Below are positions 9,456 to 17,645 of a DNA stretch of 51,014 nt, piece after piece. The stretch's first letter is position 1. Every line of letters starts with the position of its first letter. Position numbers and translations under genes: made by a program. The notes beneath the pieces were generated by a model. That model worked only from the letters and a program-made list of their open reading frames with translations, had not been told where the DNA came from and ran no database searches. The DNA comes from Patescibacteria group bacterium (lineage in GTDB: Bacteria; Patescibacteriota; Patescibacteriia; 2-12-FULL-57-11): the NCBI GenBank assembly GCA_004299275.1, contig SCSU01000052.1, positions 1 to 51,014 on the forward strand, written 5' to 3'.

Positions 9456-11342
9456 TTGCCTATGGCTATATTGGAAATTTTTGACCGGCGGATCGGCGCC
9501 GGCGAGCCCGTGCTCGTCATGGCCGAGATCGGCGTCAATCATCAGGGCAAGCTTGATTTGGCGCATCGCTTGATTGACGCTGCCGCCGACGCCGGAGTCG
9601 ACGTCGTCAAATTTCAAAAACGGAGCTTGTCCACGCTGTATCAGGAAAAATTGCTGGAAAATCCCAATCTCGGGGAGCAGGCTTTCCAGTATCTGCTGCC
9701 GATTTTGCGCGAGGCCGAGTTTGGCGAAAATGAATTTCGCGAATTGATGTCCCATGCCCGGAGCCGCGGGGTGCGGTTTTTATGCACGCCGTTTGACGAG
9801 GAGAGCGTTGACTTTCTAGAACGGCTGGGCGTGGTCGCCTACAAAGTGGCTTCGGCCGATCTGACCAACAATCTGCTGCTCCAGAAAATCGCTCGGGCAG
9901 GGAAGCCGATGCTCGTCTCCACGGCCATGGCGACGAGCGAAGAGATCCAGGGCGCGGTTGATTTTTTGCGTTCTTTGGGCGCGCGTTTCGCCCTGCTCCA
10001 CTGTGTGGCGGCCTATCCCGCGCCGCCCGAGGATTTGAATTTGCGCTTTATCACCGAACTGGAGCGGCGTTTCCCCGAGGTGCCCATCGGTTATTCTGGC
10101 CACGAACGCGGCATCGCCTGCACTTTGGCCGCGGTGTCGCTGGGCGCGGCGGTGGTCGAACGGCACATTACGCTCGACCGCTCCATGGAGGGGCCGGACC
10201 ACGCCGCCAGCTTGGAGCCGGACGATTTCCGCGCCATGGTCGCGATGATCCGCGAGATTGACCGGGCGTTGGGCGTGCCGCAGAAGATTTTGAGCCACAT
10301 GGAGCAGGCCAATCGCAAGGTCTTGGCTAAATCGCTGGTAGCGGCGCAAGACATCGCGGCTGGCACCGTGATTACCCGCGAGCTAGTTGCGGCTAAGAGT
10401 CCGGCCAAGGGTCTGCCGCCCTACCGTCTGCCGGAGCTACTCGGCCGTCGGACAACTCGCGCGATACCGCGCGATTCCTGCCTCTCACTCGAGGATTTCG
10501 GCGCGCCAACAGCGAGCTTTGCGCGGCCAGATTACCGGACGCCGTGGGCGCTCAAAACCCGTTTTTCCGAAATTGATTTTGCCGAACAGTTTGAGCCGCC
10601 GATGTTTGAATTCCACCTGTCGGACAAAGACATTGACGAACCATTCGTTCCCAAAAAACATTACCGCCAGCGCTTATTCGCGCACGCGCCGGATTACATG
10701 GGCCGGCGGGTCAAGGATCTGGCATCGCTCGATGATGACCACTGGGAGCGCTCCATCGCGTTTTGCCAGCAGGTGATTGACAAAGTGCATAGTTTAGCGC
10801 CATTTTTTGAGGGGCCGCCGGCTTTAGTGATCCACGTCGGCGGGGCCTCAATGGACCCGGTTTGTAAAAATCGGGAACGCCTGCTCGCGCGCTCGCTTGC
10901 GGCCTTCCGCCGGCTTCGGACGGACGGGATTATTTTGCTTCCGGAAAATTTGCCGCCCCACGGCTGGTATTTTTCCGGCCAGTGGTTTAACCACATTTTC
11001 GCCGAGGCCGAGGAGGTCGTTAACTTTGCCCGTGAATTGGGGCTGCGCATCTGTTTTGACACGGCCCACGCTCGCCTTGCCTGCAACGTTCTAAAAAAAG
11101 ATTACCGCCGGTTCGTGGAAACCGTCGCGCCGCTGACCGATTACGTGCAGGTATCCGACGCGGCGGGGTTCTCCCGCGAGGCGCTCCAGATCGGCGAGGG
11201 CGAAATTGATTTTGCCGAAACTTTTGATATCCTCAGACGCCACCCCGGCTGGCGCTGGTGCCCGGAGATTTGGGAAGGGCACCTCAATGGTTACCGCGGA
11301 TTTTTAACCGCGCTCGAACGGCTCAAGCCGTTTATCCCCTAA
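9456..11342 (+). CDS. NeuB-family ulosonate synthase with SAF domain, fused to a C-terminal TIM-barrel (sugar isomerase/AP endonuclease 2-like) domain
   Basis: MAEIGVNHQGKLDLA, VKFQKR, LLHCVAAYPAP, GYSGHERG, HITLDRSMEGPDHAASLEP, SAF segment AKSLVAAQDIAAGTVIT. Then about 260 aa with LPENLPPHG, ICFDTAHA, YVQVSDAAG and CPEIWEGH. Confidence 0.88.
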   Translation: MPMAILEIFDRRIGAGEPVLVMAEIGVNHQGKLDLAHRLIDAAADAGVDVVKFQKRSLSTLYQEKLLENPNLGEQAFQYLLPILREAEFGENEFRELMSHARSRGVRFLCTPFDEESVDFLERLGVVAYKVASADLTNNLLLQKIARAGKPMLVSTAMATSEEIQGAVDFLRSLGARFALLHCVAAYPAPPEDLNLRFITELERRFPEVPIGYSGHERGIACTLAAVSLGAAVVERHITLDRSMEGPDHAASLEPDDFRAMVAMIREIDRALGVPQKILSHMEQANRKVLAKSLVAAQDIAAGTVITRELVAAKSPAKGLPPYRLPELLGRRTTRAIPRDSCLSLEDFGAPTASFARPDYRTPWALKTRFSEIDFAEQFEPPMFEFHLSDKDIDEPFVPKKHYRQRLFAHAPDYMGRRVKDLASLDDDHWERSIAFCQQVIDKVHSLAPFFEGPPALVIHVGGASMDPVCKNRERLLARSLAAFRRLRTDGIILLPENLPPHGWYFSGQWFNHIFAEAEEVVNFARELGLRICFDTAHARLACNVLKKDYRRFVETVAPLTDYVQVSDAAGFSREALQIGEGEIDFAETFDILRRHPGWRWCPEIWEGHLNGYRGFLTALERLKPFIP

Positions 11343-11354
11343 TTACCGACATCT

Positions 11355-12305
11355 ATGGCCAGAATTCTCATCACCGGCGGCGCCGGCATGATCGGCTCGC
11401 ATCTCGCGGACGCCTTCCTCTCCCGCGGCGATTCGGTGACAGTTATGGACACGTTGGTCAGTGGCAAACGCGAGTTTGTGCCCGGCGGCGCGGCGTTCCT
11501 GCAGCGCGACATCCGCGATCCCTATTTGGATTTTTCCGGTTTTGACGGAGTGATGCACCTCGCGGCGGAGCCATACATCCCCGAGAGTTATATCCGGCCG
11601 CGCGAATTTTTTGACGTCAATGCTTTCGGGACGTTGAATGTTCTTTTTCAGGCCAAAAAAGCTGGCGTCAAAAAAATTATTTTTTACTCGTCGTCGGAGA
11701 TCTACGGTTCGGCCGTCACCGCGCCGATGGACGAGCGCCACCCGACCCTGCCGCATTCCACTTACGCGGTCTCCAAGCTCGCCGCTGACCGGCTGGCCTG
11801 GACGCTCTGGTACGAGCACCAAATACCGGTGGTGATCCAAAGACAGTTCAACGTCTACGGCCCGCGCTCGATGCAGCCCTATGTCATACCGGAGATAATC
11901 AAGCAGCTCCAGTCGGGCCGGACGGCGGTCCGCCTCGGCAACATCGAAGCGCGTCGTGACTTTACTTACGTTTCCGACGCGACGAGGGCGACGACTCTGC
12001 TCTGGGAGCGGGGACTGCCGGGCGAAGTGTATAACGTCGGCACCGGCGTGGCGCGCACCGTAGGGAGCATCGCGCGTGACATCGGGCGGCTGATGGGCCG
12101 GGAGATAACGGTGGAATTAGACGCAGAACGGCTGCGTCCGCTGGATGTTAACCACCTTGAGGCCGACGCGGGTAAAATCCGCTCGCTCGGGTGGTCGCCG
12201 CTGGTCGGCTGGGAGGACGGTCTCCGCCAGATGATTGCCTGGCATGGGGAGAATAGTCATCATTTTTCACCTGTCCGACCTTCGGGCTTGCCTGTCTTTG
12301 TATAA
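11355..12305 (+). CDS. NAD-dependent epimerase/dehydratase
   Basis: ILITGGAGMIGSHL, YSSSEIYG, HSTYAVSKLAADRLA, NVYGPRS. Confidence 0.9.
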   Translation: MARILITGGAGMIGSHLADAFLSRGDSVTVMDTLVSGKREFVPGGAAFLQRDIRDPYLDFSGFDGVMHLAAEPYIPESYIRPREFFDVNAFGTLNVLFQAKKAGVKKIIFYSSSEIYGSAVTAPMDERHPTLPHSTYAVSKLAADRLAWTLWYEHQIPVVIQRQFNVYGPRSMQPYVIPEIIKQLQSGRTAVRLGNIEARRDFTYVSDATRATTLLWERGLPGEVYNVGTGVARTVGSIARDIGRLMGREITVELDAERLRPLDVNHLEADAGKIRSLGWSPLVGWEDGLRQMIAWHGENSHHFSPVRPSGLPVFV

Positions 12306-12307
12306 AT

Positions 12308-12889
12308 ATGGCCTCTAACACATTACCGCGGGATCAGCTGTTGTCAGTAGCGGCTAAAGTTCAGGCAGTTGTGCTTGACGGCGACGGAGTCATCTTTACC
12401 GGTCGGGTGCTGACGCATCCGCGTGATGGAGAATTTCTTAAAGAACGCAGCCACATTGATGGGCAGGGGATTTCGCTTTTGCGGGCCGCCGGGATGCGTA
12501 TTGCTTTTGTCACCGGCGAGAATTCCGGTTTCGTGGAACGGCTGGCGGAAAAATTGAACGGCTTGCCTTCGGTCCGCGCCGGCCATTGGCCGCCGGTTTT
12601 TTTGGCGGCGAACGAACAGGGGAGAGGTAAGGTGGAAGTTGTTCGCGGCTGGCTCCAGAGTTTTGAAGCTGATTTCCCGGTTTGCGCGGTGATGGGCGAC
12701 GACCTTTCTGATCTCGCGCTGCTTGAACTCGCGGGCCTGGCCGCGGCGCCGGCACAGGCCGAGGCCGTGATAAAAGAGCGCGCGCACTGGATTGCGCCGA
12801 GGCGCGGCGGTGACGGCGCGATCCGCGATTTGGCTGACCTCATCCTCGCCGCCCGGGGCGTGGATGTCCGCACGTTGCCACTCCGATAG
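12308..12889 (+). CDS. HAD-family phosphatase, KdsC / ulosonate-phosphatase-like
   Basis: AVVLDGDGVIFTGR, IDGQGISLLRAAGMRIAFVTGEN, VMGDDLSDLALLELAGL; size about 190 aa. Confidence 0.82.
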   Translation: MASNTLPRDQLLSVAAKVQAVVLDGDGVIFTGRVLTHPRDGEFLKERSHIDGQGISLLRAAGMRIAFVTGENSGFVERLAEKLNGLPSVRAGHWPPVFLAANEQGRGKVEVVRGWLQSFEADFPVCAVMGDDLSDLALLELAGLAAAPAQAEAVIKERAHWIAPRRGGDGAIRDLADLILAARGVDVRTLPLR

Positions 12890-12924
12890 CTCACTGTTAA
12901 TTCGTCGCAATACAAAAATCCGAG

Positions 12925-12947
12925 GCTCGGAACCACCGAGCTTTTTT
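12925..12947 (+). terminator. Rho-independent terminator
   Basis: GCTCGG-AACCA-CCGAGC stem-loop followed by TTTTTT, downstream of the HAD gene. Confidence 0.7.
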
Positions 12948-12984
12948 GCTGGAGGCAAGCACTTTGTTCTAACCCATCAAGTCC

Positions 12985-13013
12985 TTGACCGGCGGCGGCG
13001 GACCGGTTATTAT
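12985..13013 (+). promoter_or_regulatory. putative sigma70-type promoter for the cytidylyltransferase gene
   Basis: TTGACC (12985-12990), 17-nt spacer, TATTAT (13008-13013); 33 nt upstream of ATG 13046 and just after a terminator. Confidence 0.55.
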
Positions 13014-13045
13014 TGATAACCCATTTAAAAAAGTAAGTTTTACCT

Positions 13046-13774
13046 ATGAATGTGCTTGGCGTCATTACTGCCCGCGGCGGCTCAAAGAGCGTCCCCAAGA
13101 AAAACATCCGGCCGATGGCCGGCAAACCCCTGCTGGCTCATACCATTGAACAAGCTAAGGGCTCGGCGCGGCTCACGCGGGTCATCCTTTCAACTGACGA
13201 CCCCGAGATTGCCGCGGTCGGCCGGGAGTGGGGCGTTGAAGCGCCGTTTATCCGGCCGGCGGAGTTTGCTCTAGACCGGACGCCGGACCTGCCGGTTTTC
13301 GTCCACGCCCTAAATTGGCTTAAGGTAAACGAGGGTTATTTCCCGGATGTCGTCGTGCACCTGCGTCCGACTTCGCCGGGCCGGACCAGCGGGATGATTG
13401 ATGAGGCGGTGGATTTGCTCTTGGCGCATCCGGAAGCCGACTGCGTCCGCGGCGTGGCACTGCCGCATGACAATCCCTTTAAGATGTGGACGATTGGCAA
13501 CGATGGTTATTTAAAGCCGCTGTTAGCCGTCCCCGGCGTTGCCGAACCATACAACGCGCCACGGCAGGCGCTGCCCGAGGTTTGGTATCAGCTCGGCTAC
13601 GTTGACGCGATTTGGCCCAAGACGATTTTGGAAAAAAATTCCATGACCGGCAGCCGCGTCTACCCGCTCCGCCTCCAGGTCGCGGAGTATACGGATATTG
13701 ATTCGCTTTTTGACTGGCGGGTAGCGGAGATGTATCTGGAGGAACAGCAAAAAAAGACCGGCAACGCGGGCTAG
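13046..13774 (+). CDS. neuA: CMP-nonulosonate/ulosonate cytidylyltransferase (NeuA-like)
   Basis: ITARGGSKSVPKKNIRPMAGKPLLAHTIEQA, STDDPEIA, LRPTSPGRTSGMIDEAV, DIDSLFDWRVAE. Confidence 0.88.
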   Translation: MNVLGVITARGGSKSVPKKNIRPMAGKPLLAHTIEQAKGSARLTRVILSTDDPEIAAVGREWGVEAPFIRPAEFALDRTPDLPVFVHALNWLKVNEGYFPDVVVHLRPTSPGRTSGMIDEAVDLLLAHPEADCVRGVALPHDNPFKMWTIGNDGYLKPLLAVPGVAEPYNAPRQALPEVWYQLGYVDAIWPKTILEKNSMTGSRVYPLRLQVAEYTDIDSLFDWRVAEMYLEEQQKKTGNAG

Positions 13775-13786
13775 TTTTCCTCTCTT

Positions 13787-15595
13787 ATGCCTCCGAAAGT
13801 TTTAATTATTGGGTTAGGGTCAATCGGCCGCCGGCATGTCCAGAACCTTCGCGCTTTGGGCGTGAATGATATTTTCGCTTTTCGCAGCCGCGGCGCGGCT
13901 GCCCGCCCGCTTGAGCCCGGGGAGCAGGTTCTGACCGTGCCGACTCTCGAGGCCGGACTGGCCCGGAAACCGGACATTGTTTTTGTCACCAACCCGACCG
14001 CTTTTCACCTCGCGACCGCCCGCGCGGCGGTCAGAGCCGGCGCCCATGTTTTTATCGAAAAGCCGATCAGCCATACGCCAAACGGCGTGGAGGAATTTTT
14101 AAGCGAGGCGGCCGCGGCCGGCCGTCATGTTTTTGTCGGCTTCAACTTTCGGTTCCATCCGACTATCCGTATTGCCCGCGAGCGGCTCCTTGCCGGCGCG
14201 ATCGGCCGGCCGGTGTCGGCGCGTTTTGCCATCGGCGAATATCTGCCCGACTGGCATCCTTGGGAGGACTATCGCACAAGCTACAGCGCGCGAGCTGAGC
14301 TCGGCGGCGGCGTGCTACTCACTCAAATCCACGACATTGATTTACTTAATTGGTTTTTTGGATTGCCTCGAGAGGTCACGGCTTCGTTGGGCACCTGCGG
14401 GGAGCTAGGCGTTGATGTTGAAGACGTCGCCGCTTTGATTTGCAATTATGAGCGACTGATTGCCGAAGTGCATCTGGATTATTTGGAAAAACCGGCGCGG
14501 CGGTGCTTCACCATCATCGGTACGGGAGGAAAAATGGAGTGGACGCAACAAGACGGCACGCTGCGTATCTGGCGCCACGGCGCAAGTGAGCCGGAAGAGC
14601 ACCGGGCGCCCCTGGGTTTTGAACGCAACGACATGTTTTTGGCGGAAGCGGCCCACGTGTTGGCGGTGCTCCGGGGAGAAGAAAGCTCCCTTATCTCCGG
14701 TGACGCCGGACGCGACGCGCTTAAAATCGCGGCGGCGGCGAAACGCGCTTCCGCCGAGCGCCGCATCTGTCCGCTTGTCGCGGGCGAAAGGGAGCATAAC
14801 CCCTTTGACCTTACTGGGCGCGTGGCTATCGTGACTGGCGCGACCGGACTATTAGGGCGAGAATATGCTGACGAACTCTCGCGCGCCGGCGCGACCGTCG
14901 TCGCCACAGATCTGAGTCAGGGGCGCTGTGTGGAGCTCGCCGCTTCGCTGTCGGCGGCAACCGGCGGCAAAGTCATCGGGCTCGCCGCCGACATCACTAA
15001 CAGCGAAGAGGTAGACCGGCTGGTCGCCGAAACGGAGAGGCGCTTCGGCCGGATTGATATTTTGGTCAATAACGCCGCGATGAACCCCGTCCCCGGTTTG
15101 GCGATTTTTGAAAAATCTTTCGCGCCTTTTGAGGAATATCCGCGCGAACTTTGGGAACGGGAGCTCGCGGTAAACGTTACTGGCCCCTTTTTGCTCTGCC
15201 AGCGCGTCGGCGCGCTCATGGCGCGGCAGGGGAGGGGTTCGATTATCAACATCTCTTCCACCTACGGTAATGTCGCGCCGGACCATCGCATATACGGTCC
15301 CGGCAAATACAAATCCGTCGGCTATGCCGTAACCAAATCCGCGGTGCTTAATTTGACGCGTTATCTTGCTGCTTACTGGGGGCCGAAAGGGGTCCGGGTG
15401 AATACGCTGACCCCGGGCGGCGTTGGTGCCGGACAAGACCCGGACTTCCGGCGCCAATATGCCGACCGGACCATGCTCGGGCGGATGGCCGAGAAGAACG
15501 AATACCGCGGCGCGATTCTCTACCTCGCTTCGGATGCCTCGAGTTACATGACCGGCGCGAATCTTATCGTTGACGGCGGCTGGACCGCGTGGTAA
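13787..15595 (+). CDS. Gfo/Idh/MocA oxidoreductase fused to a C-terminal SDR domain
   Basis: N-terminal VLIIGLGSIGRRHVQNLRALG, FIEKPISHT. C-terminal GRVAIVTGATGLLGREYADEL, DILVNNAAMNP, YAVTKSAV, LIVDGGWTAW. Single 602-aa ORF. Confidence 0.88.
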   Translation: MPPKVLIIGLGSIGRRHVQNLRALGVNDIFAFRSRGAAARPLEPGEQVLTVPTLEAGLARKPDIVFVTNPTAFHLATARAAVRAGAHVFIEKPISHTPNGVEEFLSEAAAAGRHVFVGFNFRFHPTIRIARERLLAGAIGRPVSARFAIGEYLPDWHPWEDYRTSYSARAELGGGVLLTQIHDIDLLNWFFGLPREVTASLGTCGELGVDVEDVAALICNYERLIAEVHLDYLEKPARRCFTIIGTGGKMEWTQQDGTLRIWRHGASEPEEHRAPLGFERNDMFLAEAAHVLAVLRGEESSLISGDAGRDALKIAAAAKRASAERRICPLVAGEREHNPFDLTGRVAIVTGATGLLGREYADELSRAGATVVATDLSQGRCVELAASLSAATGGKVIGLAADITNSEEVDRLVAETERRFGRIDILVNNAAMNPVPGLAIFEKSFAPFEEYPRELWERELAVNVTGPFLLCQRVGALMARQGRGSIINISSTYGNVAPDHRIYGPGKYKSVGYAVTKSAVLNLTRYLAAYWGPKGVRVNTLTPGGVGAGQDPDFRRQYADRTMLGRMAEKNEYRGAILYLASDASSYMTGANLIVDGGWTAW

Positions 15596-15630
15596 ATTAG
15601 GCGCGTTTTTTCGCCAATCATTGTTATTTT

Positions 15631-16680
15631 ATGTCCAGACAAATGATGATCGGCTCGACGCCGGTCGGCGACGGTTTGCCCTGCTACCTCATCGCTGAAG
15701 CCGGGGTTAACCATAACGGCGACCCAGAGATCGCCCGTGCGCTTATAGACCGCGCGGCGGAGGTTAAAGCCAGCGCGGTCAAATTTCAAAAACGCACGAT
15801 CCCCGAGATTTTGGTGCGCTCGGCGCTGGAGAAACCTTATTTGAGTTCCACCGCGCTCGGGCCGACTTACGGCGAGCACCGGGAAAAACTGGAACTCTCC
15901 GAGGCGGTTTATTACAAACTTTTCGCGGCCGCGGCGGAGCGGGGCATCCACTTTTTGGCCAGCGGCTGGGACAAAACCGCGGTGGACTTTTTGGATAGCT
16001 TGGGCGTGCCGGCTTTTAAGGCCGCCTCAGCCGATGTTACCAACCTGCCGCTGCTTGAGCATATTGCCCGCAAGAGTAAGCCCGTCATTCTTTCCACCGG
16101 CATGAGTTCAGTAGAGGAGATTGACGAAGCCGTAGAGACCGTGCTCGCGCACAACGAAAATTTAATTCTTCTCCACTGCGTTTCCACTTACCCCTCGCCC
16201 AACGACAGCATCAACCTCCGGGTGATGGAGACGCTCCGCCGCCGCTACAACTTGCCCATCGGCTACTCCGGTCATGAGCGCGGTATCGCGATTTCCGTCG
16301 CGGCGCGCGCGCTCGGCGCGGTGGTGATAGAAAGGCATTTTACTCTGGACCGCGCGATGCGCGGACCTGACCACGCCGCCTCGCTCGAGGTCGCCGGCCT
16401 CCAAAAACTGGTCCAGTATGTCCGTACCGTGGAGCAGGCCTTGGGCTCGGCCGAAAAGGGCATCCAAAGCGATGAGGCGCCGATGAGGAACAAATTGGCC
16501 AAGAGCGTGGCCAGCGCCGCGCGGATTCCCGCCGGCGCCGTAATCAGCGCGGCGATGCTCACGATCAAGGGTCCCGGCGACGGCCTGAAGCCCAAATATC
16601 TCCGCGCGCTTATCGGCAAAATCGCGCAGCAGGACATCGAGGCCGATACGCTGATTCCGCCGGAGGCGCTCCATTGGTAG
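15631..16680 (+). CDS. neuB: NeuB-family N-acetylneuraminate/ulosonate synthase with SAF domain
   Basis: IAEAGVNHNGDPEIA, VKFQKR, STGMSSVEEID, LLHCVSTYPSP, GYSGHERG, HFTLDRAMRGPDHAASLE. Confidence 0.88.
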   Translation: MSRQMMIGSTPVGDGLPCYLIAEAGVNHNGDPEIARALIDRAAEVKASAVKFQKRTIPEILVRSALEKPYLSSTALGPTYGEHREKLELSEAVYYKLFAAAAERGIHFLASGWDKTAVDFLDSLGVPAFKAASADVTNLPLLEHIARKSKPVILSTGMSSVEEIDEAVETVLAHNENLILLHCVSTYPSPNDSINLRVMETLRRRYNLPIGYSGHERGIAISVAARALGAVVIERHFTLDRAMRGPDHAASLEVAGLQKLVQYVRTVEQALGSAEKGIQSDEAPMRNKLAKSVASAARIPAGAVISAAMLTIKGPGDGLKPKYLRALIGKIAQQDIEADTLIPPEALHW

Positions 16681-16682
16681 CT

Positions 16683-17642
16683 ATGCGGAGCAATTTTTGG
16701 GACAATCGCCGGGTTTTTGTCGTCGGCGGCGGCGGCTATCTGGGCATTGAGCTTGTCCGGGCGCTGGCTCAGTATGGCGCCCGAGTGACGGTGTTTGACC
16801 GCGCGGACTGCCGGCCGGCTTTCGCCGGTTTCCCCGGCGCGCCGGTCGCGGTCAAAGTCGGCGACCTGCTCCGGGGCGATCTCGCGGCCTCACTCGCCGA
16901 GGTTCAGCCGGAGACCTGTTTTCATCTCGCGGGTCTCCCGGGCGTGGCTGCCTCGCAGGCTGACCCCGGCGCCGCGTTTGAGGCGAATGCCCGCGGCGTT
17001 TGGCTCTTTTTGCTCGCCGCCAAAGTTCAGCCGGGCATCCGCGAGATAGTTCTCGCCTCAAGCAACCACGTCTACGGCGAACAGGAAATTTTGCCGACCG
17101 GCGAGGACTCACCGCTCCGGGGCGCGAGCACTTATGCCGTCTCCAAAATCTGCGGCGATTACGCCGCCCGCGCTTTTGTCCAGTACGGCCTGCCTATTGC
17201 TCTCGCCCGCATCACCAACACTTTCGGCGCCGTTGACCCGCACTCGGAGCATATAATCTCGAGCACGATTCGCGCGGTGCTCGCCGGGCGGCGGCCGGTC
17301 ATCCGCGGCAACGGCAAAGACAGCAAGGGCTTCCTTTACTATAAAGACACGATTAACGCGTTCCTGACTCTGGCCGAGGAGCTCCAAGCCAAGCGCCTCT
17401 TCGGCGAAGCGTTCAATTTTGCGCCCGACTCACCGATAACGGTTTTGGAACTCACGCGCGTTATTGCCCGCGTCCTGGGCCGGCCGGATTTAGAACCGGC
17501 AATCCAAGGCGACCCCAACGGACCTTTTGAACGCGAATATCTTTCAATTGAAAAGGCGCGCCGCGTTTTGGGTTGGTCGCCAAGTTGGCGGCTCGAAGAC
17601 GCGGTCCGGGAGGCAGCCGCCGCGTCCGGCCCCGCGCATTGA
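16683..17642 (+). CDS. NAD-dependent epimerase/dehydratase
   Basis: VFVVGGGGYLGIELVRAL, LASSNHVYG, STYAVSKICGDYAARA. ATG at 16683 preferred over TTG 16674. Confidence 0.88.
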   Translation: MRSNFWDNRRVFVVGGGGYLGIELVRALAQYGARVTVFDRADCRPAFAGFPGAPVAVKVGDLLRGDLAASLAEVQPETCFHLAGLPGVAASQADPGAAFEANARGVWLFLLAAKVQPGIREIVLASSNHVYGEQEILPTGEDSPLRGASTYAVSKICGDYAARAFVQYGLPIALARITNTFGAVDPHSEHIISSTIRAVLAGRRPVIRGNGKDSKGFLYYKDTINAFLTLAEELQAKRLFGEAFNFAPDSPITVLELTRVIARVLGRPDLEPAIQGDPNGPFEREYLSIEKARRVLGWSPSWRLEDAVREAAAASGPAH

Positions 17643-17645
17643 TTT

